The notes beneath the pieces were generated by a model. It worked only from the letters and a program-made list of their open reading frames with translations, made no database searches and was not told where the DNA came from. This document shows positions 25,201-40,200 of a DNA stretch of 64,000 bases, piece by piece; position 1 is the first letter of the stretch; each line of letters starts with the position of its first letter. A program made the translations under genes and the position numbers. Location: contig CANNZV010000929.1 in NCBI GenBank assembly GCA_947561585.1, forward strand, positions 1-64,000, read 5' to 3'. Origin of the DNA: Caprella mutica (taxonomy: Eukaryota; Arthropoda; Malacostraca; Amphipoda; Caprellidae).

Positions 25201-28200
25201 GCTAAGTTAACTGACCTGTGGAGGTATTCCACGGCAAGGACTGTTTCTGCGAAGTAGAAGCGTGACATGTCGTTAGGTAGAGGCCCCATAGCTTTTAGAA
25301 GGGCGGCACAGTCACCCCCCTCCACATACTCCATCACAAGACACAGGTGGTGCTTCGTCTCGAAACTGCAGATCATTGACACCACGAAGGGGTTGTCTGT
25401 GAAACTCATGATGTCTCTCTCGTTGAACACTTGCTCAACCTGAGGAGGGTATGGAAAACTCATTGGTAACCCAGTAGAAAATAAAACTAGTGGGCCCAGT
25501 AGGCCCACTAGTAGATAAAACGCTGCGTTTTTACCGCCCAGGTTACGCCTCTTCAATTAACGGTTAAATGAATGTAAGGCGGTAGAAACGTTAGTATAGA
25601 CTGTAAATTTGCCTTAAATTCATTTAACAGTGATTAATTGAAGAGGCGTGACCTGAGCGGTAAAAACGCGGCGTTTAACTGCTTGTATAGAATGGGCTTC
25701 ACAAGCATTAGGGTACGAATTATCGGACAGTCATTGGATTAGCTATTCTCTTGTAGGCTACAATAGAATCTGGACGTTCAAATCACCTGATTTCTGAGCA
25801 TGAGATTTGTTTTGCTGATTTTCTTCATGGCAAACCTCTCCTTCGTTAGCTTGTGTCTGACCAAGTGTACTGCGCCGTAAGCTCCGTTAGAGACCAGCTT
25901 CACCCATTCGTAGTCTCCGTACCTTGGGTTACTGCCGGGGAAAAACAATTGAACAGAAGCAGTGATAAAATAGGGCTACTGAACATGGCGGTGAACAACC
26001 ATAACTTTGTTATGAACTTTACGGCTATAAACATAAGGCAAAGGAAATATCATAAAATTAAAAAATAAATTGTAGATTTTATATCTCTCCTTCAATTCAA
26101 CAATTTAAATTCATCAGAAATGTAAATTATACACTAGAAGATTATTCTAAATTTCTACGAGTAGTGACACCAATAAAGGTCTCTAAATCAAGTGTGAACT
26201 ATTTCAAGCTGCGAATAAACGGGGTGTAGCTAATGCATTTAATGAATAATTTGATAATAATTAATATAGTTTACTTATTATCTTTATATAGTTTACCCGT
26301 TGTTCGAGTTCCTGTGCGGTGTGCTCGTGTTTGGGGGCAAATTGTCACAGTTCTTCTCATCGTTGAGGTTTGTCCCGTCAGGAGAAAGGTGACCATGTGC
26401 CTTAGTGGGCGAGGAGCCCACTAGGGCTTCTTGATCACAGGTCTCGTAACTCATTATGTTCTCCACTGCCAAATCTTTGCTCAGCTCTGAAAAAAAGTAG
26501 TCCTTCAGCAAGAATTCTTAAGAGAAATTGGAAAATAGAGAAATGCTAAATTCTTTTTGATTTTTGCCAACCTATGAGCAGGTCCCTGTTGAGGCCTAGT
26601 TTGTTGATGATGTACTGAGGAATGTCAGTCTTTATGCCCTGGTTACTGCGGGCCTGTCCTTCTGCCTGCTCCAGCAGGTGGTAGAACTCCTCTGGATCAA
26701 ACTCCAAACACTCCAACAGGCGTGCAGGCCTCGCTACTATCAGCAGCAGCTTTCTTATCAGAGTGGCTAGGTACGCTGCTGCTTCTGGAGACTTGTCTCT
26801 AGTCTGCGCGAAAAAATAGCAACATTTTAAAGCAAGTCATGTGGTAGGTACGTCTGGAAAATAGTGGTTAGAAAATGAACATAGTTTACCTCTGAGAGCA
26901 GTTTCTCTAAATTTTCAGAGAGTTCATAGAAATATCTGCCAGTTATGAATTTCTCCTGACTCTTCTGCAGGCAATCCTTGGCCATTTGTGTCACCTGTGG
27001 AGGAAGATTCAGATGTTACTTTGCTAGTAGGTAAATATTTCAGGAATAACTAATTCGTTACTTTGCTAGTAGGTACACATTTCAGGAATAACTAATTCGT
27101 TACTTTGCTAGTAGGTACACATTTCAGGAATAACTAATTCGTTACTTTGCTAGTAGGTACACATTTCAGGAATAACTAATTCGTTACTTTGCTAGTAGGT
27201 ACACATTTCAGGAATAACTAATTCGTTACTTTGCTAGTAGGTACACATTTCAGAAATAACTAATTCGTTACTTTGCTAGTAGGTACATATTTCAGGAATA
27301 ACTAATTCGTTACTTTGCTAGTAGGTACATATTTCAGGAATAACTAATTAGTTACTTTGCTAGTAGGTACATATTTCAGGAATAACTAATTCGTTACTTT
27401 GCTAGTAGGTACATATTTCAGGAATAACTAATTCGTTACTTTGCTAGTGAGTACACATTTCAGAAATAACTAATTCGTTACTTTGCTAGTAGGTACATAT
27501 TTCAGGAATAACTAATTCGTTACTTTGCTAGTAGGTACATATTTCAGGAATAACTAATTCGTTACTTTGCTAGTAGGTACACATTTCAGTAATAACTAAT
27601 TCGTTACTTTGCTAGTAGGTACACATTTCAGGAATAACTAATTCGTTACTTTGCTAGTAGGTACACATTTCAGGAATAACTAATTCGTTACTTTGCTAGT
27701 AGGTACACATTTCAGGAATAACTAATTCGTTACTTTGCTAGTAGGTACACATTTCAGGAATAACTAATTCGTTACTTTTCTAGTAGGTACATATTTCAGG
27801 AATAACTAATTCGTTACTTTTCTAGTAGGTACACATTTCAGAAATAACTAATTCGTTACTTTGCTAGTAGGTACACATTTCAGGAATAACTAATTCGTTA
27901 CTTTGCTAGTAGGTACACATTTCAGGAATAACTAATTCGTTATTTTGCTAGTAGGTACATATTTCAGGAATAACTAATTCGTTACTTTGCTAGTAGGTAC
28001 ATATTTCAGGAATAACTAATTCGTTACTTTGCTAGTAGGTACACATTTCAGAAATAACTAATTCGTTACTTTGCTAGTAGGTACACATTTCAGAAATAAC
28101 TAATTCGTTACTTTGCTAGTAGGTACACATTTCAGAAATAACTAATTCGTTACTTTGCTAGTAGGTACACATTTCAGAAATAACTAATTCGTTACTTTGC

Positions 28201-31200
28201 TAGAAGGTACACATTTCAGAAATAACTAATTCGTCACTTTGCTAGAAGGTACACATTTCAGAAATAACTAATTCATCACTTTGCTAGAAGGTACACATTT
28301 AAGAAATAACTAATTCGTCACTTTGCTAGAAGGTACACATTTCAGGAATAACTAATTCGTTACTTTGCTAGTAGGTACACATTTCAGGAATAACTAATTC
28401 GTTACTTTGCTAGTAGGTACACATTTCAGAAATAACTAATTCGTTACTTTGCTAGTAGGTACACATTTCAGAAATAACTAATTCGTTACTTTGCTAGTAG
28501 GTACACATTTCAGGAATAACTAATTCGTTACTTTGCTAGTAGGTACACATTTCAGAAATAACTAATTCGTTACTTTGCTAGTAGGTACATATTTCAGGAA
28601 TAACTAATTCGTTACTTTGCTAGTAGGTACACGTTTCAGAAATAACTAATTCGTTACTTTGCTAGTAGGTACACATTTCAGAAATAACTAATTCGTTACT
28701 TTGCTAGTAGGTACACATTTCAGAAATAACTAATTCGTTACTTTGCTAGTAGGTACACATTTCAGGAATAACTAATTCGTTACTTTGCTAGTAGGTACAC
28801 ATTTCAGGAATAACTAATTCGTTACTTTGGTAGTAGGTACACATTTCAGAAATAACTAATTCGTTACTTTGCTAGTAGGTACACATTTCAGAAATAACTA
28901 ATTCGTTACTTTGCTAGTAGGTACACATTTCAGGAATAACTAATTCGTCACTTTGCTAGTAGGTACACATTTCAGGAATAACTAATTCGTCACTTTGCTA
29001 GTAGGTACACATTTCAGGAATAACTAATTCGTTACTTTGCTAGTAGGTACACATTTCAGGAATAACTAATTCGTTACTTTGCTAGTAGGTACACATTTCA
29101 GAAATAACTAATTCGTTACTTTGCTAGTAGGTACACATTTCAGAAATAACTAATTCGTCACTTTGCTAGAAGGTACACATTTCAGAAATAACTAATTCGT
29201 TACTTTGCTAGTAGGTACACATTTCAGGAATAACTAATTCGTTACTTTGCTAGTAGGTACACATTTCAGGAATAACTAATTCGTTACTTTGCTAGTAGGT
29301 ACACATTTCAGAAATAACTAATTCGTTACTTTGCTAGTAGGTACATATTTCAGGAATAACTAATTCGTTACTTTGCTAGTAGGTACACATTTCAGGAATA
29401 ACTAATTCGTTACTTTGCTAGTAGGTACACATTTCAGGAATAACTAATTCGTTACTTTGCTAGTAGGTACATATTTCAGGAATAACTAATTCGTTACTTT
29501 GCTAGTAGGTACACATTTCAGAAATAACTAATTCGTTACTTTGCTAGTAGGTACATATTTCAGGAATAACTAATTCGTTACTTTGCTAGTAGGTACATAT
29601 TTCAGGAATAACTAATTCGTTACTTTGCTAGTAGGTACACATTTCAGGAATAACTAATTCGTTACTTTGCTAGTAGGTACACATTTCAGGAATAACTAAT
29701 TCGTTACTTTGCTAGTAGGTACACATTTCAGGAATAACTAATTCGTTACTTTGCTAGTAGGTACACATTTCAGGAATAACTAATTCGTTACTTTGCTAGT
29801 AGGTACACATTTCAGGAATAACTAATTCGTTACTTTTCTAGTAGGTACATATTTCAGGAATAACTAATTCGTTACTTTTCTAGTAGGTACACATTTCAGA
29901 AATAACTAATTCGTTACTTTGCTAGTAGGTACACATTTCAGGAATAACTAATTCGTTACTTTGCTAGTAGGTACACATTTCAGGAATAACTAATTCGTTA
30001 CTTTGCTAGTAGGTACACATTTCAGGAATAACTAATTCGTTACTTTGCTAGTAGGTACACATTTCAGAAATAACTAATTCGTTACTTTGCTAGTAGGTAC
30101 ACATTTCAGAAATAACTAATTCGTCACTTTGCTAGAAGGTACACATTTCAGAAATAACTAATTCGTTACTTTGCTAGTAGGTACACATTTCAGGAATAAC
30201 TAATTCGTTACTTTGCTAGTAGGTACACATTTCAGGAATAACTAATTCGTTACTTTGCTAGTAGGTACACATTTCAGAAATAACTAATTCGTTACTTTGC
30301 TAGTAGGTACATATTTCAGGAATAACTAATTCGTTACTTTGCTAGTAGGTACACATTTCAGGAATAACTAATTCGTTACTTTGCTAGTAGGTACACATTT
30401 CAGGAATAACTAATTCGTTACTTTGCTAGTAGGTACATATTTCAGGAATAACTAATTCGTTACTTTGCTAGTAGGTACACATTTCAGAAATAACTAATTC
30501 GTTACTTTGCTAGTAGGTACATATTTCAGGAATAACTAATTCGTTACTTTGCTAGTAGGTACATATTTCAGGAATAACTAATTCGTTACTTTGCTAGTAG
30601 GTACACATTTCAGGAATAACTAATTCGTTACTTTGCTAGAAGGTACACATTTCAGGAATAACTAATTCGTTACTTTGCTAGTAGGTACACATTTCAGGAA
30701 TAACTAATTCGTTACTTTGCTAGTAGGTACACATTTCAGGAATAACTAATTCGTTACTTTGCTAGTAGGTACACATTTCAGGAATAACTAATTCGTTACT
30801 TTTCTAGTAGGTACATATTTCAGGAATAACTAATTCGTTACTTTTCTAGTAGGTACACATTTCAGAAATAACTAATTCGTTACTTTGCTAGTAGGTACAC
30901 ATTTCAGGAATAACTAATTCGTTACTTTGCTAGTAGGTACACATTTCAGGAATAACTAATTCGTTACTTTGCTAGTAGGTACACATTTCAGGAATAACTA
31001 ATTCGTTACTTTGCTAGTAGGTACACATTTCAGGAATAACTAATTCGAGAAGTTGTCACTTAGTTACCTGCATGTGTACAAATCTGGCAATAGCGACGGC
31101 TTCAGTTGGTAGATTAGATTCATGGTTCCCTAAATTGTCGGCAGTGTTGACGGATATAAATTTCTGCAGTCTCTCCTCCATTTGTTGCGTTGCCTGAAAG

Positions 31201-34200
31201 AAAACGCGAAGAAAATTAGCAAAGAAACCGGAAGAAATTTTGGAAAACAGAAAAATTTAGAAAACGAGAAAAATAAGCATAGAAAACGAAGGAAGTTTAG
31301 CATAGAAAACGAAAGAAAACTGAAGAGATAGATAGACACATCGCCACATTTGTGACATTTTACCACATTGGGAACATTTTCACCACATTGGGGACATTTT
31401 CACCACATTGGGAACAGTATTACCCATTTTTAGCACACCTACTAGCTACTAGTTAGTTCTTCAGTATAACTCACCTTTGGAAATCTCTCCTTGTACAGAG
31501 TATTCATGAGAATGATTTCATCATCCACCACTGGAGATCTAATTGGACTGCTGCAAAGGACAGATGCAGAGTTAGTATTTATTTACACAGTCAATACGTA
31601 AATAGAAACTTATAATGAAAAGAAAATGTCATTAGTAAATCTAGATTCTAGAGCAACCAAGGGACATGTCAGAGGAGCGCATTAGCGGCTGCGTTTTAAA
31701 AGCGGTTTAAAAGCCGATAAACAGCCTTTGTAAGATAGTTCCATTGGACCTTTTAAACGACAGGGAGATGGCGGTCTCGGAACGTGAGTTCTCGCTTACA
31801 ACTGCCTGGGTATGATAGAAGGCAAGTTTTCAGTAGCACAAAAAACAGCACTTTCATTCCAAGCTCATCCTCATCACGAGGAACGATTTAATCGCGGCGA
31901 AGCCACCTCGTTTCAACCGCTCGTCTTACATAGCCAAGGCGTTAAACCAGTAGCTACATTCCTAAACTATTTAACCAATTCTAGTCATTGCAGCAGAAAA
32001 AGGTTAGGCAAAGACCTCTTTACTTACTATCTTCTACAGTAACTATCGAATTAGAGTAGCTACTTTTTGATAGATCTAGTGATCATGGCGTTACTTACAA
32101 GTGAAATCTAAATATGAATAGCGGAAATAGTGAGAGGTAAGTTTATGAAGAACACAATGGAAAATAGGAAACTGGTAAGTTGAAGATAGAGTCAGATGCC
32201 TAGGGTTACAATTGTCAACTAGGTAATTAACTAGCAAATAACAGCAACTAGCCACGGGAATATCTACTAACTAGGAATATCCCCTGGTGATACACTGCCA
32301 ATACCACCACTTCTAACTACAACCGAAAGGTTTTCTCACACTGAATAAGGTACACACACCCATGACAAACTGAGTAAAAGGATACATCAGTTAGTGAATG
32401 CAGTTAGCAGTGAAATGATACATCAGTTAGTGAATGCAGTTAGCAGTGAAATGATACATCAGTTAGTGAATGCAGTTAGCAGTGAAATGATACATCAGTT
32501 AGTGAATGCAGTTAGCAGTGAAATGATACATCAGTTAGTGAATGCAGTTAGCAGTGAAATGATACATCAGTTAGTGAATGCAGTTAGCAGTGAAATGATA
32601 CATCAGTTAGTGAATGCAGTTAGGAGTGAAATGATACATCAGTTAGTGAATGCAGTTAGGAGTGAAATGATACATCAGTTAGTGAATGCAGTTAGGAGTG
32701 AAATGATACATCAGTTAGTGAATGCAGTTAGGAGTGAAATGATACATCAGTTAGTGAATGCAGTTAGGAGTGAAATGATACATCAGTTAGTGAATGCAGT
32801 TAGGAGTGAAATGATACATCAGTTAGTGAATGCAGTTAGGAGTGAAATGATACATCAGTTAGTGAATGCAGTTAGGAGTGAAATGATACATCAGTTAGTG
32901 AATGCAGTTAGCAGTGAAATGATACATCAGTTAGTGAATGCAGTTAGCAGTGAAATGATACATCAGTTAGTGAATGCAGTTAGCAGTGAAATGATACATC
33001 AGTTAGTGAATGCAGTTAGCAGTGAAATGATACATCAGTTAGTGAATGCAGTTAGCAGTGAAATAATACATCAGTTAGTGAATGCAGTTAGCAGTGAAAT
33101 GATACATCAGTTAGTGAATGCAGTTAGCAGTGAAATGATACATCAGTTAGTGAATGCAGTTAGCAGTGAAATGATACATCAGTTAGTGAATGCAGTTAGG
33201 AGTGAAATAATACATCAGTTAGTGAATGCAGTTAGGAGTGAAATGATACATCAGTTAGTGAATGCAGTTAGGAGTGAAATGATACATCAGTTAGTGAATG
33301 CAGTTAGCAGTGAAATGATACATCAGTTAGTGAATGCAGTTAGCAGTGAAATGATACATCAGTTAGTGAATGCAGTTAGCAGTGAAATGATACATCAGTT
33401 AGTGAATGCAGTTAGCAGTGAAATGATACATCAGTTAGTGAATGCAGTTAGCAGTGAAATGATACATCAGTTAGTGAATGCAGTTAGCAGTGAAATGATA
33501 CATCAGTTAGTGAATGCAGTTAGCAGTGAAATGATACATCAGTTAGTGAATGCAGTTAGGAGTGAAATGATACATCAGTTAGTGAATGCAGTTAGGAGTG
33601 AAATGATACATCAGTTAGTGAATGCAGTTAGGAGTGAAATGATACATCAGTTAGTGAATGCAGTTAGGAGTGAAATGATACATCAGTTAGTGAATGCAGT
33701 TAGCAGTGAAATGATACATCAGTTAGTGAATGCAGTTAGCAGTGAAATGATACATCAGTTAGTGAATGCAGTTAGCAGTGAAATGATACATCAGTTAGTG
33801 AATGCAGTTAGCAGTGAAATGATACATCAGTTAGTGAATGCAGTTAGCAGTGAAATGATACATCAGTTAGTGAATGCAGTTAGCAGTGAAATGATACATC
33901 AGTTAGTGAATGCAGTTAGGAGTGAAATGATACATCAGTTAGTGAATGCAGTTAGCAGTGAAATGATACATCAGTTAGTGAATGCAGTTAGGAGTGAAAT
34001 GATACATCAGTTAGTGAATGCAGTTAGCAGTGAAATGATACATCAGTTAGTGAATGCAGTTAGCAGTGAAATGATACATCAGTTAGTGAATGCAGTTAGC
34101 AGTGAAATGATACATCAGTTAGTGAATGCAGTTAGCAGTGAAATGATACATCAGTTAGTGAATGCAGTTAGCAGTGAAATGATACATCAGTTAGTGAATG

Positions 34201-37200
34201 CAGTTAGCAGTGAAATGATACATCAGTTAGTGAATGCAGTTAGGAGTGAAATGATACATCAGTTAGTGAATGCAGTTAGCAGTGAAATGATACATCAGTT
34301 AGTGAATGCAGTTAGCAGTGAAATGATACATCAGTTAGTGAATGCAGTTAGGAGTGAAATGATACATCAGTTAGTGAATGCAGTTAGCAGTGAAATGATA
34401 CATCAGTTAGTGAATGCAGTTAGCAGTGAAATGATACATCAGTTAGTGAATGCAGTTAGCAGTGAAATGATACATCAGTTAGTGAATGCAGTTAGGAGTG
34501 AAATGATACATCAGTTAGTGAATGCAGTTAGCAGTGAAATGATACATCAGTTAGTGAATGCAGTTAGCAGTGAAATGATACATCAGTTAGTGAATGCAGT
34601 TAGCAGTGAAATGATACATCAGTTAGTGAATGCAGTTAGAAGTGAAATGATACATCAGTTAGTGAATGCAGTTAGCAGTGAAATGATACATCAGTTAGTG
34701 AATGCAGTTAGCAGTGAAATGATACATCAGTTAGTGAATGCAGTTAGCAGTGAAATGATACATCAGTTAGTGAATGCAGTTAGGAGTGAAATAATGCATC
34801 CATATTTTTTTTTAATTTGATAAACACAAGTAGAACATAAAATGAAGACTATTTATTGTTTCTTGGTGAAAATCACATTCACAGAAAACGAAATATAGAA
34901 GAAAACGTGATTTTAGGTGGTGAAAGAAATGCATCTCCTCCCACAATTTTTGCCCTGCAGTGATGATGTGAGTATCATTGAACGTAGGGAGATAGGTATG
35001 ATGCATAGTAAAGAGTAGTGAGGGAGGTGATCCCTATCAGTAGTAGATATTGGTAGAGATGCAACTAATGGTGTATCAGCTCCAACACCAGGAAATATTA
35101 CAATGAGTAGCTACACAGAGTGATGTCTTGGTTACCAATAGAGTAATGGATCAGTGCAATGTGAAGGATAGTAAGAAATAAATGGCACCCGAACAGTAGA
35201 GTGACAGCTAATTGGTTAACTACAAAGGTTTGGATTCGGTTTGTAGATTTACAATGTAGCATTTGATGTGATGGAGGTAGAGGGACATGGGAATGCTATC
35301 ATTGCTCTGTGTTCAGACAGTAGCTAACTAGTGAGATGACTGAGGAATAAAGTAATCGTTTGAACGCTACCTCCTACTGCTCATAGTGACTAGCTTCTTC
35401 AATATGTAGGATAGAGAGTGTGTGTGTGTGTTTGTGTTGGTGTGGCATACAAATGACCTGCAGTCACTTGGTAGTTACGGTGTGTAGGGTATCATGGATA
35501 CAAACAGATGTCATGGATACAGGTATCTTGGACACCAATTGCTAGCATGAAACCCACAGGCATCATGGATACCAACCAACAGGCATCATGGATACAAACC
35601 AACAGGCATCATGGATACCAACCAACACGCATCATGGATAGCAACAGGCAAACAGACATCATGGATACCAACAGGCAAACAGGCATCATGGATACCATTG
35701 ACATTACACGAGTTAATCTACCTCCTCCGTTATGATGGAAGTGTGGCAGTGTTCGATATCTAAGACCATAGCCTAGTTAGTTAGTACCTACACAGATTGA
35801 GGCTAGTTAACACACAGAAAAGGGAGGCATGGAATGAAGTGACTGCTAACATTTAATGAGGACTGGTGTCTGTCATTGGTATGGCTAGCGTGTAGCTAGT
35901 GGCCGAGTGACATGATAGGGTGACATGATAAACATGATAGGGTGACATGATCGAGATATATTAATGGGTGTTTACCTTAGAGAGCGAGATCTCGGTCTCA
36001 TCATAGGTGAGCGTCTACCGTCATCGTCTAACGAAGGATTGCTCTCTCCCGATGAGAAATGTCTGGGGAAGAGAGAACAGTGAGAAAACAGACACAACAT
36101 ATATCAGAGAACATTTAGAACAGTGGCAACATTTACCAGAGAACATTGGGGACATTTTACCACAATGAGGACAATACTCCTACCTATGGTGGGTATGATG
36201 GTGCCCCAAAGGTGATCCCGAAGCTGCATGGAAGTGCCTCAGTTCTTCTACAGTGGGGGTAGAGGGATGGTGTCCGCCGATGGCTGGGGGTGCGGTGGTG
36301 TTGTGGACCCCCACTGTGTGTAGTCTCTCCTGACTCGAGCATTGCGACTGTGGATGGTAAGTCACACTATTAGACGATATACGATTAGTTGTATCTAGTA
36401 GTTGATATATTAGTCAATAAGCTACCTAGTAGTTAATATATATACCTATCAAAGATAACTAATTTTATAATTCTTAATTACCATTTTTCTGTTTAAAAAA
36501 CAAATAGTTTTGTATTAAAAATAGAACAACATTGGCCCCATTTCCCCACGAAAGCAACATTAGAATCACTGTTGTTACATTGAGTAGTCACATACACTGA
36601 GTGTGACTGCTTTACTCACACTGACATTAGAAGATCCAGGTGTTGTACCATACCCAGATGAGGGGAGAGAGGCCAGACTCCACCTCCTACCATCCCCCGC
36701 ATTCCTCTTGAGGGGGGCGAAGGCAAAGTGCTGCATGGGGGAACTGTTCCGGGGGGACTCCATAGGACTGCCTGTATAAGGGGGGGGGGGGGGTATTAGT
36801 ATTTAAGGTACATAACATGGGGGGGGGGGGGAGCGTGTTATTAGAGTAGTGTAAAACGAAAAAAAAATTTTGGTACGAGTTGTAAGGGGGGGGGGGGACT
36901 GTTTGGATATTGGAGGGGCAAAAAAAGGATGTGACATTCTAGAGAAAGTACAACTATTAATTATTTTACTTATAGAAATATCGATTAACTCTGAAATGAT
37001 AACACAATGACCTATGCTCTGAAGACGGTACAGTGTTTGACGGTACAGTGTTTGATGGTTAGATTGGAAGGCACTAGACGTGATGTTACGTAGTAGACTA
37101 TTGGTGGCTGCATTTGCCCAATTTAAAAACTAATTGGCATTAATAACTAAACTTTTATTGTCTGACGTTTTTATGTAGCGTATTATTCCGTATAATTATC

Positions 37201-40200
37201 GGTGAAAATAATGTAACACGGTAACACCTGATGCTCTATTTAGCTTTACAACCTTTTTAACAAGGTGGGCACATGCCTGACATCACATACAGGAATATTA
37301 CCTTTTTAACAAGGTGGGCACATGCCTGACATCACATACAGGAATATTACCTTTTTGCTGTGATGTGAAATGTGACGCAAAAGCGCATGTAAAATACAAT
37401 AAAACTGTAAATTTAAACAAAAAAGTAGCAATATCTTCATTAATTATTTAGCACAAACTTCCAGCCACTCAAGTTAATTAGTTTTCAAATTCTGCATCAT
37501 TATTTCGAACCAGACCGGGTCTCAAAGCCACTTTTGGTGTTACAGGTTTAAAACTGCCCAGCGCTCTCTCGAGATTACGCAACCGGTAAATAGTGTGGAT
37601 CACTTAGTTACCTGGTTTTATAAGAAATGAAATGCGTGGCTGATTAGACTAGTGGTTAGGAAGGCAGTTAGTTTGGTCACCTTGCAACATACGCGACAGT
37701 TGCCGTCTGAACTTCTCCAGACTCATATTTTATCTTCACTTTAGAAACTTGGGGACAAAGTTCAGCATCCGTCACTGCAATGCACATTACACATGTTGCT
37801 ATAGGAGTTGTGAACCATGGTAAGGGCCGTACACACGTAGGGTTTTTGCTAAGCTCCTCCTACTTTTTCCACGAGAAGAAAACGATAAAATAATTATTTA
37901 TTTCAGTTGGTATCCATGATACCTGCAGGTATCATGGATACCAACTGAAATAAATAATACTTACATCGTTTTTCTTGTATTCTCGTGGAAAAAGTAGGAG
38001 GAGCTTAGCAAAAAACCTGGTGGAAAGACTTAAAAACCCTGCGTGTGTACGGCCATTTAGAGTTTATACCAGAGAGTGAACACTAAGGACATGTAACATG
38101 TTAACCCTCTCCCTCCTGACGGCATCTACAGTAGCCATTGTATGCTGTTTTAACATGCTAGGCATGGACATGACGTATATACATATATATTTTCCAAAAG
38201 CTATACAATGAGTTGATATTGTAATACGATGCGAACTAAAGAAAAGAATTGCAGGAGGGGAAGGGTTACATCTAGATTATAGGGCAGTCGAACTCCTGCC
38301 CACCAATTTACAACGACACTGTCTACACCAGTGGTTCTTAAAGTGGGGGTCCCTGGCACCCCTTAGGGGTCTCTATTGGCTGTTATACACGTTACTAGTT
38401 CGGTTGTTGCTTTAACTACCATGCAGAATGTACATGAAGTACATGTGCCACTTTATCACATGATAGTAACCAAATGTACCGTATGTTTGCAATGCAATGC
38501 TCAGGGGGTCCCTGACAAAGCAGGGGTCCCTGGCAAAGCAGGGGGTCCCTGACAAGCAGGCGGTGTACAATGCTTTAAGAACAACATTCACCGTCACTTG
38601 TAAGCTATAGAACCAGAGAGCAAGTGTCTGGCTAATGTCTCAGTCCGTGACTACACACACACTGAAAAAGTTAAGTCGGGGTAATACCTCGCACAGGGAA
38701 TTAACAGGTGAGCACTGACACCTGAGATGAAATGGAACACTTCCTAGTCACTAGTGACAATATGCTTTGAAATCACAGGAAATTTTATAGCGAAAGTAAG
38801 ACTTTTAGACTCGAAAATTAGTACTATATAACCAATAATCATTCTAATTCAGCTAATACAATATAAACAAAAGCCTCGGGTATAAAACTAAAAAATAGAA
38901 AATATCGATATTTTCAATATTGCGGTTCGAATAGGACCTTTATATATAAAATTTCACATAGTAGCTAGCTACGTGTTACAAAAATTACAAAAATAACCAT
39001 ACAATGGTGGTTCTGACTTTTTTTCGAATTTTCAAAGTCTTGGGGGTATGGATATAACATCTACTCTGCATTGGTGTCGAATGATATCAATTGGTGACTT
39101 GTACCTTGGCACTGTGTGCTCTCTAAGACTGTCCTAATAACAGTTCATAATCATAAATTGGGAGAGTTTAGGAGAGTCAATGAAGATTAACCAGTAACGA
39201 CTCCCTTGCTTCCCTGAGTGATTGAGAGACAATATTTATTTCCTATGTATTACTGAAGGATTGGGAACTTTGAAAAAACTCGTGTTTCCATTGAAATTAC
39301 TCAAACAATATAGATTCTTGGCATGAAACAGTAATGTAGTTTGTTGTAGCCGCTAGTTTGTTGTACTGTACACTTCATGATTGTTTATTGACTTGGCAGG
39401 GGGGGGGGGGGTCCGTGTGGCGGCACGCCCCCCCCCCCCTAATACATATATCAAAAATATTTCCAGTTACCGTGATATTTTCAATTTATTACTTCAATAC
39501 TGATATGTGTAATGGGGGGCGTGCCGCCCCCCATACCCCCCTGCCAGGTCATTAAACAATCATGAAGTGTACAGTACAACAAACTAGCGGCTAGAACAAA
39601 CTACATTACTGTTTCATGCCAAGAATCTATATTGTTTGAGTAATTTCAATGGGAAACAGGAGTTTCTTCAAAGTTCTCAATCCTTCAGTAATACATAGGA
39701 AATAAATAACTTTAAACCCTCATATCTCAAAAACTATTAGTTTCTACAAAAAACGGTTTTGATTTTCGGATTCTATGGACAAAAAAACATAATATTCAAT
39801 TTGAATTAAATGTGGTGGGGATCGTGAAATGAGAAAGATCAAAACTAGTTATTGAAATGCTTCTTTTGAAACTAACAACATAATAAACAATCAAGAGATG
39901 AATTCCTGTACACTACCATTGAATGTGAAAAGTAAGTACCTAGGGAGGTGACGATACTATCGGTATCGGTACTCGTTATATCGGTGATGAATAGGTATCG
40001 GTATCGGCAGGTTACTAATGCAAAGTATGGAGTATCGGTATCATATGGTATCGGTACCGCTACACTAGTGCACTGGAACCGAAATGGCTGATATGGTACA
40101 GCTCATGACAGGAGAAAAGCTACTTACTCTGACTGAGGGGAGAGTGACATCTTGGTAGTGTGGGGGAAGTGGTGCGAAATGAAACTCTTCCTCTGTCCTC

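Larger units (their letters stand above)
31551..35975 (-). other. 4.4-kb MAST intron with 36-bp array
   Basis: Contents: about 800 bp of unassigned sequence (31551-32380), including scattered CCGCTTTTAAA/TTTAAAAGCGG words near 31690; the 36-bp array (32381-34797); AT-rich unique sequence (34800-35480); and a CATGGATACCAAC-rich irregular repeat at 35490-35705. No exon is evident. Confidence 0.75.
36772..40127 (-). other. 3.4-kb MAST intron carrying several transposon copies
   Basis: Contents: poly-G runs (36779-36900), an exact tandem duplication of about 57 bp (CAACCTTTTTAACAAGGTGG... at 37248-37360), a family-B MITE (37824-38054), a hAT-like MITE (38329-38585), a foldback element (39234-39709) and a GGTATCGGTATC patch (39945-40075). 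No exon is seen. Confidence 0.75.

Noticed and set aside
27014..31048. CRISPR-like regularity of the long arrays
   Set aside because: Units are contiguous with no unique spacers, the context is a eukaryotic intron, and there are no cas genes.
32394..34820. 808-codon + strand open frame made of a 12-residue repeat
   Set aside because: It exists only because the 36-bp period is a multiple of three. It lies antisense in a MAST intron, ends soon after the array, and has no flanking non-repeat coding sequence.
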